NCBI RefSeq assembly: GCF_900108185.1
Contig: NZ_FNVA01000003.1
Coordinates: forward strand, 558,001 to 622,000
DNA: 64,000 nt
Reading direction: 5' to 3'
Origin: Bryocella elongata
GTDB taxonomy: Bacteria; Acidobacteriota; Terriglobia; Terriglobales; Acidobacteriaceae
A program made the position numbers and the translations under genes. The notes under the pieces were generated by a model. That model was not told where the DNA came from and ran no database searches. It saw only the letters and a list, made by a program, of their open reading frames with translations. This document shows positions 28,325 to 37,159 of this stretch, piece by piece; position 1 is the first letter of the stretch; the number at the start of each line of letters is the position of its first letter.

Positions 28325-29266
28325 CTACGCGAGTCCGGTCGACTGCGCCTGTTCATGCGCGTGATAGCTGGAACGCACCAGCGGTCCGCTCTCGACGTGC
28401 TTGAAGCCCATCGCCATGGCCTCATGCTTCAGGAAGGCAAACTCATCCGGCGTGTAGTAGCGCGCCATCGGGAGATGATCGCGCGAGGGCCGCAGATACT
28501 GCCCAATCGTTAGGATGTCCACCTTGCGGTCCGCGAGATCGCGGAACACGCCCAGCAGCTCGTGCATCTCTTCGCCCATGCCCACGATGATGCCCGTCTT
28601 GGTCACGATCTGGTCGCCCTCGCGGTCCGAGAACATCTCCGCTGCGATCTCCTTGGCATGCTTCAGAAAGTGCAGCGACTTCTCGTACCGTCCACCGGAC
28701 TTCGCCACGCGATACAGCCGCGGCACCGTCTCGATGTTGTGGTTCAGGATCTCCGGTCGCGCCGCGACCACCATCCGCAGCGATTCTTCGTTGCCCTGGA
28801 AGTCCGGCGTCAGCACCTCGACGCGGCATCCCGGAGCCTGCAGCCGGATCTGCCGGATGACCTCGACGAACGCCTGCGCCGCTCCAATGTTGTCGTCATC
28901 GCGGTTCACGCTCGTGATCACCGCATGGTTCAGCCCCAGCTGCGCGACGGCATACGCCACGCGCTCCGGCTCCTGATGGTCGATCGGGTCCGGCTTGCCC
29001 TTGGGCACCGCGCAGAAGCCGCAGCGCCGCGTGCACAGGTTGCCGAGCATCATGAAGGTCGCCGCCTTCTCGTTCCAGCACTCGCCGATGTTCGGGCAAT
29101 GCGCGCTCTCGCACACGGTGTGCAGGTTCAGCTCGCGCGCCATCTTCTTCAGGTTGTGGAAGGTCTCGCCCATCGGCGCACGCGCCTTCAGCCACTCCGG
29201 CTTGGGAGCCCGCTGGCGCGGCGAAAGATCGATCTGAACGAGGTCCGAAGAGGGAAGAGCAGCCAT
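28325..29266 (-). CDS. lipA: Lipoyl synthase
   Basis: A 313-residue radical SAM enzyme with both signature clusters: CESAHCPNIGECW (auxiliary [4Fe-4S], sacrificed as sulfur donor) and CTRRCGFCAV (radical SAM CxxxCxxC). The C-terminus has the third family element (GPLVRSSYHA), which includes the RSSY motif. It inserts two sulfurs into octanoyl groups on E2 and H proteins. Length matches the family. Confidence 0.96.
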   Translation of the reverse strand: MAALPSSDLVQIDLSPRQRAPKPEWLKARAPMGETFHNLKKMARELNLHTVCESAHCPNIGECWNEKAATFMMLGNLCTRRCGFCAVPKGKPDPIDHQEPERVAYAVAQLGLNHAVITSVNRDDDNIGAAQAFVEVIRQIRLQAPGCRVEVLTPDFQGNEESLRMVVAARPEILNHNIETVPRLYRVAKSGGRYEKSLHFLKHAKEIAAEMFSDREGDQIVTKTGIIVGMGEEMHELLGVFRDLADRKVDILTIGQYLRPSRDHLPMARYYTPDEFAFLKHEAMAMGFKHVESGPLVRSSYHAHEQAQSTGLA

Positions 29267-29411
29267 AGCGCTTCAATAATTGTAGACCTCAGGGAAGAGG
29301 CGAGATACGAGAGGCAAGAGACCAGACGATATTCGCCTCACGTCACTAGCTCGCAGCCCGTAACGCGAAACTCGGAACTCGATCGTCATTTCTCGGATCG
29401 AGACCCCTGCC

Positions 29412-29819
29412 CTACCGCAGCCGCTCCCGAACCTCGGCCCGCACCAGGTACAGGAAGAACACCATGTCGAACAGCCCCTGGATGAGGTACGGCGGGATGT
29501 GCGTGTGCGCAAAGCCGTAGAAGTATCCCGAGCCCATCAGCAGGCAGCCCACGGTCACCAGCGCCCAGCCCCACCGCTTCAGCCGCAGGAAGCCAAAGAC
29601 CCCGATCGCCAGCAGAGTACACACGCCCAGGATGCTGTACTTCGCCGACGTACCCACAAACTTGCCGTTGATTGCTGCAAACGCATTCAGCATCGCCATG
29701 AGCAGCAGATACATCGCAATCAGCGCCATGCCGGGAAGCATCCCGGGAAGCGCGCGCGGGCCCTTGCGGACAGGTTCCGTCGCAGGTGTCATCTCGTGGC
29801 TGGTGGTTTCGTCAGGCAT
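29412..29819 (-). CDS. Small polytopic membrane protein, unknown
   Basis: A 135-residue protein with four predicted TM segments (about residues 27-48, 60-78, 83-103 and 108-126) and a charged end RAEVRERLR. No family recognised. It follows the cytochrome c lipoprotein by 15 bases on the same strand, so the two are probably translated from one message. A role beside a cytochrome suggests redox or membrane assembly, but that is inference. Confidence 0.65.
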   Translation of the reverse strand: MPDETTSHEMTPATEPVRKGPRALPGMLPGMALIAMYLLLMAMLNAFAAINGKFVGTSAKYSILGVCTLLAIGVFGFLRLKRWGWALVTVGCLLMGSGYFYGFAHTHIPPYLIQGLFDMVFFLYLVRAEVRERLR

Positions 29820-29834
29820 CTTTGAGTGGAACAG

Positions 29835-30206
29835 CTAGAGCGTGTGCAGATAAGCGATCACCGCGCTGAAGTCCGCAGAGCCCGGCTCGAGGCCATGGGT
29901 CGGCGGCATCATGTTGCGGCCATTTTCGATCACAGCGCTCACACGATCATCGTTTGCCGGAGCTCCGCTGGGCAGGTACGGCTTCTTGTACAGCGAGAGC
30001 AGCGAAGGTCCATGCAGATCGCCGGTCTCGCGATCGTAATGGCATTGCGAGCAGCGGGCCTGGAAGACCTCATGCCCACGCGTCTCTTCGGCGGTCAGCT
30101 GATCCAGCGGCTTTGGTGGAGGCGTGGACTTGCAGCCTGCGAGAAGCAAGGGAAGAAGCAGAAGCAAGAGAGCAAATGCAAGATACGAGAGACGCGCCTC
30201 GGTCAT
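29835..30206 (-). CDS. Monohaem cytochrome c lipoprotein
   Basis: A 123-residue protein with a very Leu-rich signal ending in the lipobox LLAGC, then a class I cytochrome c domain with CSQCH (about residue 57) and a candidate Met ligand in NGRNMMPPTHG. It would be a small lipid-anchored periplasmic electron carrier. The DNA for the signal peptide has the same short words as a nearby intergenic repeat. ATG 30206 is taken as start. Confidence 0.82.
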   Translation of the reverse strand: MTEARLSYLAFALLLLLLPLLLAGCKSTPPPKPLDQLTAEETRGHEVFQARCSQCHYDRETGDLHGPSLLSLYKKPYLPSGAPANDDRVSAVIENGRNMMPPTHGLEPGSADFSAVIAYLHTL

Positions 30207-30263
30207 ATCGTTCAGTCCGTGGCTGCACTTCTCGGATCTCGCACCCTGCATCTCGAATCTCTC

Positions 30264-31316
30264 CTACTTCGCGTCGTTCTTGAAGATCTCTTCGGCGAGG
30301 AAGTTCTGCACCTTCGCCTGGTCGTGCAGGATCTCCGAATAAGCAGCCTTCAGCAGCGACGAGCGGCTGTCATGCAGTTGCTGGCGGATCGCCTGCTGCA
30401 CGCGCGGATCGCTCAGGTCGCGCTGCCCCGCGTTGGCCTTCTCGATCAGCCGGAAGATTGCGTAGCCGCCCACCTTCTTTGGATCGTTCGGATCGGGGAA
30501 GGGAATGATGTCCGTGTCCTGCCCGGCTTTCAGCTTGGTGATGGCGGCATATAGCGCGGTGTTCTCCTTCAGCTGCGACTCAGGAACCATACCCATGTCG
30601 CCGCCGTTGGACGCAGTGGACGGGTTCTCCGAGAAGTTCATCGCCAGCGTCGAGAAGTCATCGCCGGAGTCCAGGCGGTTCTTCAGCGCCTGGATCTTCT
30701 TCTTCGCTTCTGCGTCCGTCGTGGCCTTGTTGTTCTGCAGGTTCGTGGCCTTGGCCTCAGGCAATGGCGTCACGATGATCTGCGCCAGGTGATACATGTT
30801 CTCGATGAAGTTGAACTCGGCCTTGTGCGCGTTGTAATACGAGCTCACGTCCGCGTCCGTCACCGTTATGCGCGAGTCGATCTCCTTGTTCAGGAGTTTG
30901 TTCTGTGTGAGAGAACGGCGCAGGTCGCGGCGAATCTCATCGAGCGTCAGGCTGGAAGCCTTCAACTTCGCCTGAAACTGCTCCTCGGTGTAAGGAGCCT
31001 TCATCTCAGCGACCTTCGCATCCACCTCGGCATCGGTTGCCGTCAGGTTCTGCGTAGCCGCGCGCTGCTCCACAATCTGGTCCGTGATCAGGCCTTGCAG
31101 GATCTGCAGCTTCGCGGAGTCCACCTGGTCGGGCGACGGTTGACCCTGTTGCGGGTTGCTCGCCGTCTGCGTCTGGTAGATCTTGTCGAGCTCAGTCCGC
31201 AGGATGGGATGGCCATTGACGGTCGCGGCGACGCCATCCTGCTTGCCAGGCTTGCAGCCGGCGAGGAAGAGCGTGGTCGAGAAGACGAGTACGGAAACGC
31301 GAGAGATCTTCAGCAT
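30264..31316 (-). CDS. SurA/PpiC-type peptidyl-prolyl isomerase lipoprotein
   Basis: A 350-residue lipoprotein (lipobox FLAGC at residues 17-21) with a SurA-like N-terminal helical chaperone domain (ATVNGHPILRTELDKIY...LQGLITDQIVEQRA) and a parvulin-like domain (HLAQIIVTPLPEA, DSGDDFSTLAMNFSENPSTASNGGDMG). It would help fold outer-membrane or periplasmic proteins. The ATG lacks a clear ribosome site. It appears to lead a run with the cytochrome c lipoprotein and the small membrane protein. Confidence 0.88.
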   Translation of the reverse strand: MLKISRVSVLVFSTTLFLAGCKPGKQDGVAATVNGHPILRTELDKIYQTQTASNPQQGQPSPDQVDSAKLQILQGLITDQIVEQRAATQNLTATDAEVDAKVAEMKAPYTEEQFQAKLKASSLTLDEIRRDLRRSLTQNKLLNKEIDSRITVTDADVSSYYNAHKAEFNFIENMYHLAQIIVTPLPEAKATNLQNNKATTDAEAKKKIQALKNRLDSGDDFSTLAMNFSENPSTASNGGDMGMVPESQLKENTALYAAITKLKAGQDTDIIPFPDPNDPKKVGGYAIFRLIEKANAGQRDLSDPRVQQAIRQQLHDSRSSLLKAAYSEILHDQAKVQNFLAEEIFKNDAK

Positions 31317-31516
31317 GGGGAGGGTTCGTCTGGCCGCGAACCGAGGTTCGCGCCATCCTCAAAGTCTACAGGAGTAAGGGGCATTTCGTGTCAACCGGCG
31401 GCCAGGGCGTGCCTCCGTGACCGGCGTCACTTCGCGCGGACCAGCGCCCGGGGTGCCGCTCCGAAACCGCTCGCGCCGGGCTTCGGGCCCGGCCGGACCT
31501 TCCACGCAGCAAACGA

Positions 31517-31564
31517 AGACGGTCCCAGCTGCAGAGGCTTCATCGCCTCTCGCTGGAACCGTCT
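31517..31564 (-). terminator. Long hairpin downstream of serA
   Basis: About 18 paired bases: AGACGGT with ACCGTCT, CCAGC with GCTGG and AGAGGC with GCCTCT, around a TTCATC loop, with small bulges. On the minus strand it lies about 50-100 bases after the serA stop and is followed by TCGTTTGCT, a weak T-rich tail. A second 8-bp hairpin (31577-31602) precedes it. Confidence 0.5.
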
Positions 31565-31612
31565 CGCCCCTCAATTGGAGAGCGCGCCGCAGCACGCTCT
31601 CCGGGCAAATTT

Positions 31613-33277
31613 CTACAGCTGACCCAGCTCCACCACGCGCACGCTGGTGATCGCCTCGACCCCATGCAGGCTGTCGATCGCCTTGTTCAGCGTCTCCGCA
31701 TCGCCCGGCTCCAGGTCCAGCTGCACCACTGCCAGCGCCGAGCCTTCGCCCGCCGTTGCCTTGGCCTTGCGGCCCAGCGCAAAGTTCGCGATGTTCAGCT
31801 GCGCTTCGCCCAGCAGCGTGCCGATCCGGCCAATGACGCCCGGAACGTCCTTGTTGCGGATGATCACCAGCGTCTCCGCCAGCTCCGCCTCGATGTCGAT
31901 CCCGTCGTAGCTCAGCAGGCGCGGGCTCTTGCCGTGCAGCACCGTGCCGGTGCCGGTCCAGCCGCCTGTCTCGCCCGCATGCGAGCCGCCCTTCCGCGAC
32001 CAGTGGATGCTTAGCTTCAGCGTCGCGCCCGTGCCGCCGGGGACGTACTCGCGCTTGTCCTCCTGCAGCCGGATCCCGCGCTCCTCCGCCGCTGTCGCCG
32101 CGTTGATGCGGTTCACGCCATCGGCCCCGCGCAGCACGCCCGCGATCGCCGCGTTGCGGATCATCTCCGTCTTCATCGCCGCCAGGCGCCCCGTGTAGGT
32201 CAGGCTGATGCTCTCCACCGTGCCCAGCTCTTCGCTCTGCGCCGCTCGCCCTGCCGAGTGTCCCAGCAGCTGCCCCAGTCGCGACGCCATCTCGATGTAG
32301 GGCGAAAGCTCCGCGTACTCCTCTTCGCTCAGCGAGGCCACATTCACCGCGTTCTGCACCACACCCAGCTTCAGGAAGTCCCGCACCTGGTTTGCCAGCT
32401 GGATGCCAATGGCCTCCTGCGCCTCGTCGGTCGAGCCCGCAATGTGCGGCGAGAGCATCACCTGCTCCAGCTCGAAGTACGGCGACTCCTTCAGCGGCTC
32501 GGACCGGAAGACATCCAGCGCCGCACCGGCAACGTGGCCGCTCTTCACAGCCTCCACCAGCGCCGCGTCGACGATCAGCTCGCCGCGCGCACAGTTGATG
32601 ATCCGCACGCCCTTCTTCATGATCGCCAGCGAGTGCTGATTGATCAGCCCTTCCGTCTGAGGCGTCAGCCCCACATGCAGCGAGAGGAAGTCGCTCGACG
32701 AAAACACCTCGTCGATCGCCGCCAGCGTCACGCCGTTCTCGCGCGCAATCACCGGCGCCACGAACGGATCGTAGCCAATCAGTGTCATGCCGAAGGCCTT
32801 CGCGCGTCGCGCCACTTCGAGCCCAATGCGGCCCAGGCCCACGATGCCCAGCGTCTTGCCGCGCAGCTCCGAGCCCTGCAGGCTCTTCTTGTCCCACTTG
32901 CCCGCATGCATGCTGGCATTGGCTCGCGGAATCGACCGCGACATCGAGATCATCAGCCCCAGCGTCAGCTCGGCGACGGCCACGGCGTTCGCGCCCGGCG
33001 TATTCATCACCACGATGCCGCGCTTTGTCGCCGCGTCCGTGTCGATGTTGTCCACGCCCACACCCGCGCGGCCAATGATGCGCAGCTTCGGTGCGGCCTC
33101 CAGCAGGTCGGCATCGGCCTGCACGGCGGAGCGAACGACCAGGGCATCGGCATCAGCCAGCGCGGCCTTCAGGCCTCCGGCAGGAATCTGGTCGGCCGTC
33201 ACAACGTTCCAGCCGGCCTCCTTCTGGAAAATAGCGGCTGTGGCGGGAGAAACCTTCTCGGCAAGAACGATCTTCAC
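31613..33277 (-). CDS. serA: D-3-phosphoglycerate dehydrogenase
   Basis: A 554-residue type I enzyme: substrate domain (KIVLAEKVSPATAAIF), NAD motif GIVGLGRIGLEVARRAKAFG, active-site Arg in INCARGELIV and catalytic His in LSPHIAGSTDEA, then an intervening ASB domain and a C-terminal ACT domain (IIRNKDVPGVIGRIGTLLG) that may bind serine. It makes 3-phosphohydroxypyruvate, the first step of serine synthesis. Start GTG 33277 is chosen from the family N-terminus, with GGAG upstream. Confidence 0.95.
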   Translation of the reverse strand: MKIVLAEKVSPATAAIFQKEAGWNVVTADQIPAGGLKAALADADALVVRSAVQADADLLEAAPKLRIIGRAGVGVDNIDTDAATKRGIVVMNTPGANAVAVAELTLGLMISMSRSIPRANASMHAGKWDKKSLQGSELRGKTLGIVGLGRIGLEVARRAKAFGMTLIGYDPFVAPVIARENGVTLAAIDEVFSSSDFLSLHVGLTPQTEGLINQHSLAIMKKGVRIINCARGELIVDAALVEAVKSGHVAGAALDVFRSEPLKESPYFELEQVMLSPHIAGSTDEAQEAIGIQLANQVRDFLKLGVVQNAVNVASLSEEEYAELSPYIEMASRLGQLLGHSAGRAAQSEELGTVESISLTYTGRLAAMKTEMIRNAAIAGVLRGADGVNRINAATAAEERGIRLQEDKREYVPGGTGATLKLSIHWSRKGGSHAGETGGWTGTGTVLHGKSPRLLSYDGIDIEAELAETLVIIRNKDVPGVIGRIGTLLGEAQLNIANFALGRKAKATAGEGSALAVVQLDLEPGDAETLNKAIDSLHGVEAITSVRVVELGQL

Positions 33278-33378
33278 TGCATGCTCCGGGCGCTGCTGCG
33301 CAACGCCCTTAAGTGTACCGGGCGGGGGCGAACACCGGATCAAAATGGCCGTTCATCGCGCAAACCGCGCGCCGTCTG

Positions 33379-34161
33379 TTAGCGTCCCGGATCGACCGCC
33401 GTCCCTCCTGCGGTGCCCTTGATCCTCTCCGTCAGCCGATCCTGCGCCGCCTTCATTCCCACGGGATCCAGATCAAACGCCGTCCGCCGCAGGTGATCCA
33501 GCACCGGCGAGTAGTTCACCGCCCGAGGCATATCCCGATACGTGTTCGCGATCCGCGCCAGCGAGTAGCCCATCTCAAAGTGCTTCTCCAGAGCCGTGCG
33601 CGCCAGCCGGATCTCTTCGTCCAGCTCCGCTGCCGAAAGATGCGTCGGGTCTGGATCCAGCAGGTTATAGCGAGCCGCATCGTTGATCGCATCCCACGTA
33701 GCCAGCGATTGCGCGCCGATCACCCGCAGCACTTCATAGAAATCCTGGTACTGGTTCGCCTCCTCGAGAGGCATGTGGTGCACCACGCCGTTCTGTTCTG
33801 CTGCATCCCAGACCGCGTGTTTGTAGAGGAACGGGCTCTGCATCCAATCGAGCGCTGCGGGCAGGTCCGCCTGCTTTGTACCCGGGTGGCTGCGCAGATA
33901 TGTGAGCACCTCGAGGTTGCTGCGCAGCTCGCGATACACCTCCAGCCACTCCTGCTGGTCCTTCGTCACCAGCTCGCGGTTCGCCACACGCTCGTCTGCC
34001 AGCGCCTCACGCGTCTCGCGCAGTTCGTAGTGCTCGTGGATCCGCTCGACAGTCTGCTCGAGCCCAATGGCGATCAACAGGCCCACCACAATCGTCGCGA
34101 TGTGAATGAAGAAGTCCGTCCAGGTATGCGTTGGGTGATGGGGCGGATGTACGTCGAGCAT
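33379..34161 (-). CDS. Membrane-anchored VHPPH-family protein, unknown (copy 1)
   Basis: A 260-residue protein. The N-terminal 45 residues are the family hallmark: MLDVHPPH, then HTWTDFFIHIATIVVGLLIA, a TM helix, and GLEQTVERIHEHYELR. The rest is helical, with heptad-like stretches and no recognised domain. The same N-terminal block occurs in two other full-length genes and one short gene within 4 kb. The helical tail probably lies outside the cytoplasm or on the membrane surface, but topology is not certain. Its start is four bases after the stop of the short member. Confidence 0.7.
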   Translation of the reverse strand: MLDVHPPHHPTHTWTDFFIHIATIVVGLLIAIGLEQTVERIHEHYELRETREALADERVANRELVTKDQQEWLEVYRELRSNLEVLTYLRSHPGTKQADLPAALDWMQSPFLYKHAVWDAAEQNGVVHHMPLEEANQYQDFYEVLRVIGAQSLATWDAINDAARYNLLDPDPTHLSAAELDEEIRLARTALEKHFEMGYSLARIANTYRDMPRAVNYSPVLDHLRRTAFDLDPVGMKAAQDRLTERIKGTAGGTAVDPGR

Positions 34162-34165
34162 GGCC

Positions 34166-34378
34166 CTAAGGCTCCGGGGAGGAAGTTGGCGCTGCGTAGT
34201 GCGAATCCGGGCCCAGGTGTGGTCTTGCGCGCTCCATCCGATTCATCGGATCGAGCGAGATGCCGAACCAGTCTGCAACTCCAAGCACAATCCCTGCCGC
34301 AATAGCGATGATCACCACGCGCAGCAGAAAGCCGCGCCAGCTATTCGGGGGATGGCGCAAGAGCAGATTAGAAGGCAT
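34166..34378 (-). CDS. Short VHPPH-family-like membrane protein
   Basis: A 70-residue protein: LLLRHPPNSWRGFLLRVVII then AIAAGIVLGVADWFG. The order HPP-x-SW-x-x-F-x-x-x-hydrophobic helix parallels the N-terminal block of the adjacent larger gene, so it looks like a shortened paralog. It ends four bases before that gene, on the same strand. Confidence 0.55.
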   Translation of the reverse strand: MPSNLLLRHPPNSWRGFLLRVVIIAIAAGIVLGVADWFGISLDPMNRMERARPHLGPDSHYAAPTSSPEP

Positions 34379-34418
34379 GACGACTGGCTAAGTGTAGCGA
34401 AACCGCCGCAATTCTCAG

Positions 34419-35690
34419 TTAGTTTTTTCGCGCAGGCTTCTTCTTCGCGGCGGGTCGCGTCGTTGCGCTCTTCGCGGAAGCCGTTGCACGATGCGCGGTC
34501 TTTGCTCTCGGCGCAACCCGGCGGCGCGCCGGTGCAACGTGCACGATCTTCTCCTCCGGCATCAGCGGCAGGCCGTTCAGCTGATAGACCAGATTGTTCG
34601 CGCCCTTGAAGACGTTATAGTGCGTGTAGGTCGAGCTATCCGTGAACGCTACGAAGATCGCCGTGCCCGTCGGATGGCTCAGCGCGATGTACGTCGTGAA
34701 TCCCGCGCCGCCGCCCGTCTTCTGGATCAGCTCGCTCGGCGTGCCATCGGCAAGATGCATCCATCCCAGTCCAATGCCCGTCACGTCGCCCGAATGATCC
34801 AGCCCCTGCTGCCGAATCAGGTCCGAAGGCAGCAGGTACACGTTCTGCGCGGCGAGGTCCTGCATCGGAATCGCAGGCTGGTTCGACCCCATCAGGTACT
34901 GCAACCAGTGCGTTACATCCGCTGCCGTCGAGTACACGCCGGCACTCGCTTCGGAGTTCACCGTCGACGTGCACTCGCCCTCGTTGTGTGTCCCGTGCAG
35001 CAACCGCGAGCACTGCTCCGGCATTGGCGTGAAGCCCGTATCCTTCATCGCCAACGGCTGCGTGATGCGCTCCGCAAACAGCTTCGGATAGGGCTCATGC
35101 GCCGCATGCTCCAGCGCATCGCCGAGGAAGTCGAATCCCAGGTTGGAGTACTGCGCTACCGTCGACGGCGCGCTGGCAAGATGAGCAGTGGGTAGCCATG
35201 CCCAGCGCAGCTTCTGGTCCGGAAAGGTAAAGTGCGCGCTGCCTCGCGGTGCAGGCCCAATCTCGCGCGGCAACCCCGCCGTATGCGTCGCCAGAGACTC
35301 CAGCGTGATCGGCTTCCCATCCCGCTCCGGAACCCGCACTCCACGCTCCGCATATTTCTGCAAAGGATCGCTCAGGCTGACCGTTCCATCCTTCACCAGC
35401 TTCATCAGCAGGTCGGTCGCGAAGATCTTCGACAGAGAGCACAGCCGCAGCAGGGAAGTCTCCGTCGGCCGCTGGCCACTGCCCGGATACGTCTCGCCGT
35501 AGCCGCGGAAGTAGACCTCGTGCCCGCGGACCACCACCATCACCATGCCGGTCGAGCCCGACTTCGCAAACAGCTCTGCGCCCAGCGCGTCTGCTGAGTC
35601 CAGCCGAGATATTGGCGCGCCGGCGGGAGCCTGGGCGGAAACGTGGATAGCAAGGAGCAGGGAGGCCGTAGCGGCAAGAAGACGTCGCAT
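34419..35690 (-). CDS. ampH: AmpH-like serine hydrolase (penicillin-binding protein type)
   Basis: A 423-residue class C beta-lactamase-fold enzyme with a signal peptide (cleavage near VSA-QA). Catalytic motifs: SLSK (SxxK) in LLRLCSLSKIFATDL, YSN in VAQYSNLGFDFL, and KTGG in IQKTGGGAGF. The whole chain follows E. coli AmpH (GETYPGSGQRPTETS, THTAGLPRE, GMKDT-like AMKDTGFTP), a periplasmic DD-carboxypeptidase/endopeptidase of peptidoglycan recycling. Unlike AmpH it has a 38-residue Ala/Arg/Lys-rich basic tail that may bind a polyanion. Confidence 0.88.
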   Translation of the reverse strand: MRRLLAATASLLLAIHVSAQAPAGAPISRLDSADALGAELFAKSGSTGMVMVVVRGHEVYFRGYGETYPGSGQRPTETSLLRLCSLSKIFATDLLMKLVKDGTVSLSDPLQKYAERGVRVPERDGKPITLESLATHTAGLPREIGPAPRGSAHFTFPDQKLRWAWLPTAHLASAPSTVAQYSNLGFDFLGDALEHAAHEPYPKLFAERITQPLAMKDTGFTPMPEQCSRLLHGTHNEGECTSTVNSEASAGVYSTAADVTHWLQYLMGSNQPAIPMQDLAAQNVYLLPSDLIRQQGLDHSGDVTGIGLGWMHLADGTPSELIQKTGGGAGFTTYIALSHPTGTAIFVAFTDSSTYTHYNVFKGANNLVYQLNGLPLMPEEKIVHVAPARRRVAPRAKTAHRATASAKSATTRPAAKKKPARKN

Positions 35691-35813
35691 CTCTCGATGC
35701 TAGCCGCTACCGCTGTGCCTGGGCAGAGCACATCGTTACAGGTCTACTCTGTGGTAACTCGGCTGACACAAGGTCGGCGACCACCAGTTGACAAGCTCGG
35801 TGCGTGGTTCCCG

Positions 35814-36449
35814 TTACTTGCTATCGCGCAGGGCCGCCTGGCAGCGCTCATGATACTGCTGCACCACCTCGACCAATGCGCTCATCTGCACCTCGGCCTC
35901 CGCGTTCGCACGAAGCAGGGAGTGGAAGTCCTCTGCGGAAAAATTGTCTGGGTCGATCCCCATTTTGAACGGAGCCATCGCGAGGATGTTCCGGTCGAAG
36001 AGGCTCTCCGCACGCGCTTCGATGAACTCTTGCGCGGAGTACAGATCCGAGTACCGTTGCACCTCGTCGTAAGGCATAAACCCAAGTGCCCCCGTCTCGT
36101 GTGCGGTCCGCCATCCAGCCGTGGAGAAGTCGTTCCATTGCATCGCATTCTCCACGTGGAAGTGGTGGCCCTGGACCTTCTCCTGCAACGCGTGGATGGT
36201 CGTGATGTTGTTCGCCAGCGTCGTGACGTTGGTTTGCGTGGAGGCGATATCCTTCTGCGAAGCCTCGCAGTTGTCGCTGATCTCGCGGTGCAGGTTCTCT
36301 CTCGCCTCCGCTACAAGATGCCTGTGGTGCACGCTCTCCACCAGTGCCTCGAGCGTCAGCGCGATGAACAGGCCGATCGTGACGATCAAGATGTGGGTAA
36401 AGAAGTCCCGCCAGCTATGGACGGGCTCGTGCGGTGGATGAACTTCCAT
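35814..36449 (-). CDS. Membrane-anchored VHPPH-family protein, unknown (copy 2)
   Basis: A 211-residue paralog: MEVHPPHEPVHSWRDFFTHI, a TM helix VTIGLFIALTLEALVESVHH, then a helical tail with Asn/Thr-rich (TQTNVTTLANNITTIHALQ) coiled segment. It lies 20 bases downstream of copy 3 on the same strand, so the two are likely cotranscribed. Its tail differs from copy 1 but shares a DxFSxEDxH-like acidic segment near residue 175. Confidence 0.7.
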   Translation of the reverse strand: MEVHPPHEPVHSWRDFFTHILIVTIGLFIALTLEALVESVHHRHLVAEARENLHREISDNCEASQKDIASTQTNVTTLANNITTIHALQEKVQGHHFHVENAMQWNDFSTAGWRTAHETGALGFMPYDEVQRYSDLYSAQEFIEARAESLFDRNILAMAPFKMGIDPDNFSAEDFHSLLRANAEAEVQMSALVEVVQQYHERCQAALRDSK

Positions 36450-36469
36450 CGTGTCTCCTCGCGGCCCAG

Positions 36470-37099
36470 CTACAGCTCGTGGCCCGCGTCGTTGTAAAGC
36501 GTCTCAAGGGAGCGGCTCAGGTCGTCCAGCAGCCTAAGGTCAGCCAGCGCATGCTCCGTCGCCGCGATCTCACGATCCAGCTCCTCCGGCGAAAGATCGT
36601 GCAGGCTTCGGCCTTCCTGCGCCGGCGCGCTGCTCGCATAGATGTCGCGGATATAGACCGAGGCAGCCGCATTGACGTAGCTCTGCTGCGAATACACCAC
36701 GGAATAGCCTTGCGCCTGGTCGTAGCTCATCAGCGCAATCGCGCCGGTATCGCGTGCCGTGTTCCAGCCCGCATTCTCCATGTCCGACCAGTACCAGCCG
36801 AAGTCCGGAACGATGTCGCTGCTCTGGTGTGCCTTCAACGCGCGCAGCAGCTTCAGGTTGTTGGTCAGCGCTTTTTCGGAGCTCGCGATCTGTGCCCGGT
36901 CCTTGCTCAGCACGGAACGGTTGTTCGCCAACTCCTGCCGCAGGTTGATCTCGGCAGTGTGCAGCAGATGATGCTGATGCACATGCTCCACCGCTGCCTC
37001 AAGCCCCAGCGCGATCAGCAGCCCGATCGTGATGGTGACGATGTGCAGCAGGAAATCTTTGAACGTGTGAATCGGTTCGTGGGGTGGGTGAACGTCCAT
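36470..37099 (-). CDS. Membrane-anchored VHPPH-family protein, unknown (copy 3)
   Basis: A 209-residue paralog: MDVHPPHEPIHTFKDFLLHI, TM helix TITIGLLIALGLEAAVEHVH, then a helical tail with NRSVLSKDRAQIASSEKAL and a middle segment (WSDMENAGWNTARDTGAIALM) matching copy 2 (WNDFSTAGWRTAHETGALGFM). That shared middle shows that copies 2 and 3 are closest relatives. ATG 37099 is set by the family N-terminus; a longer frame upstream lacks it. Confidence 0.72.
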   Translation of the reverse strand: MDVHPPHEPIHTFKDFLLHIVTITIGLLIALGLEAAVEHVHQHHLLHTAEINLRQELANNRSVLSKDRAQIASSEKALTNNLKLLRALKAHQSSDIVPDFGWYWSDMENAGWNTARDTGAIALMSYDQAQGYSVVYSQQSYVNAAASVYIRDIYASSAPAQEGRSLHDLSPEELDREIAATEHALADLRLLDDLSRSLETLYNDAGHEL

Positions 37100-37159
37100 G
37101 ACACCCGCAGTGTACAACTCGCCGTCCGTATCTTCGCCGGTGGCCGTATCATCGTTGTC

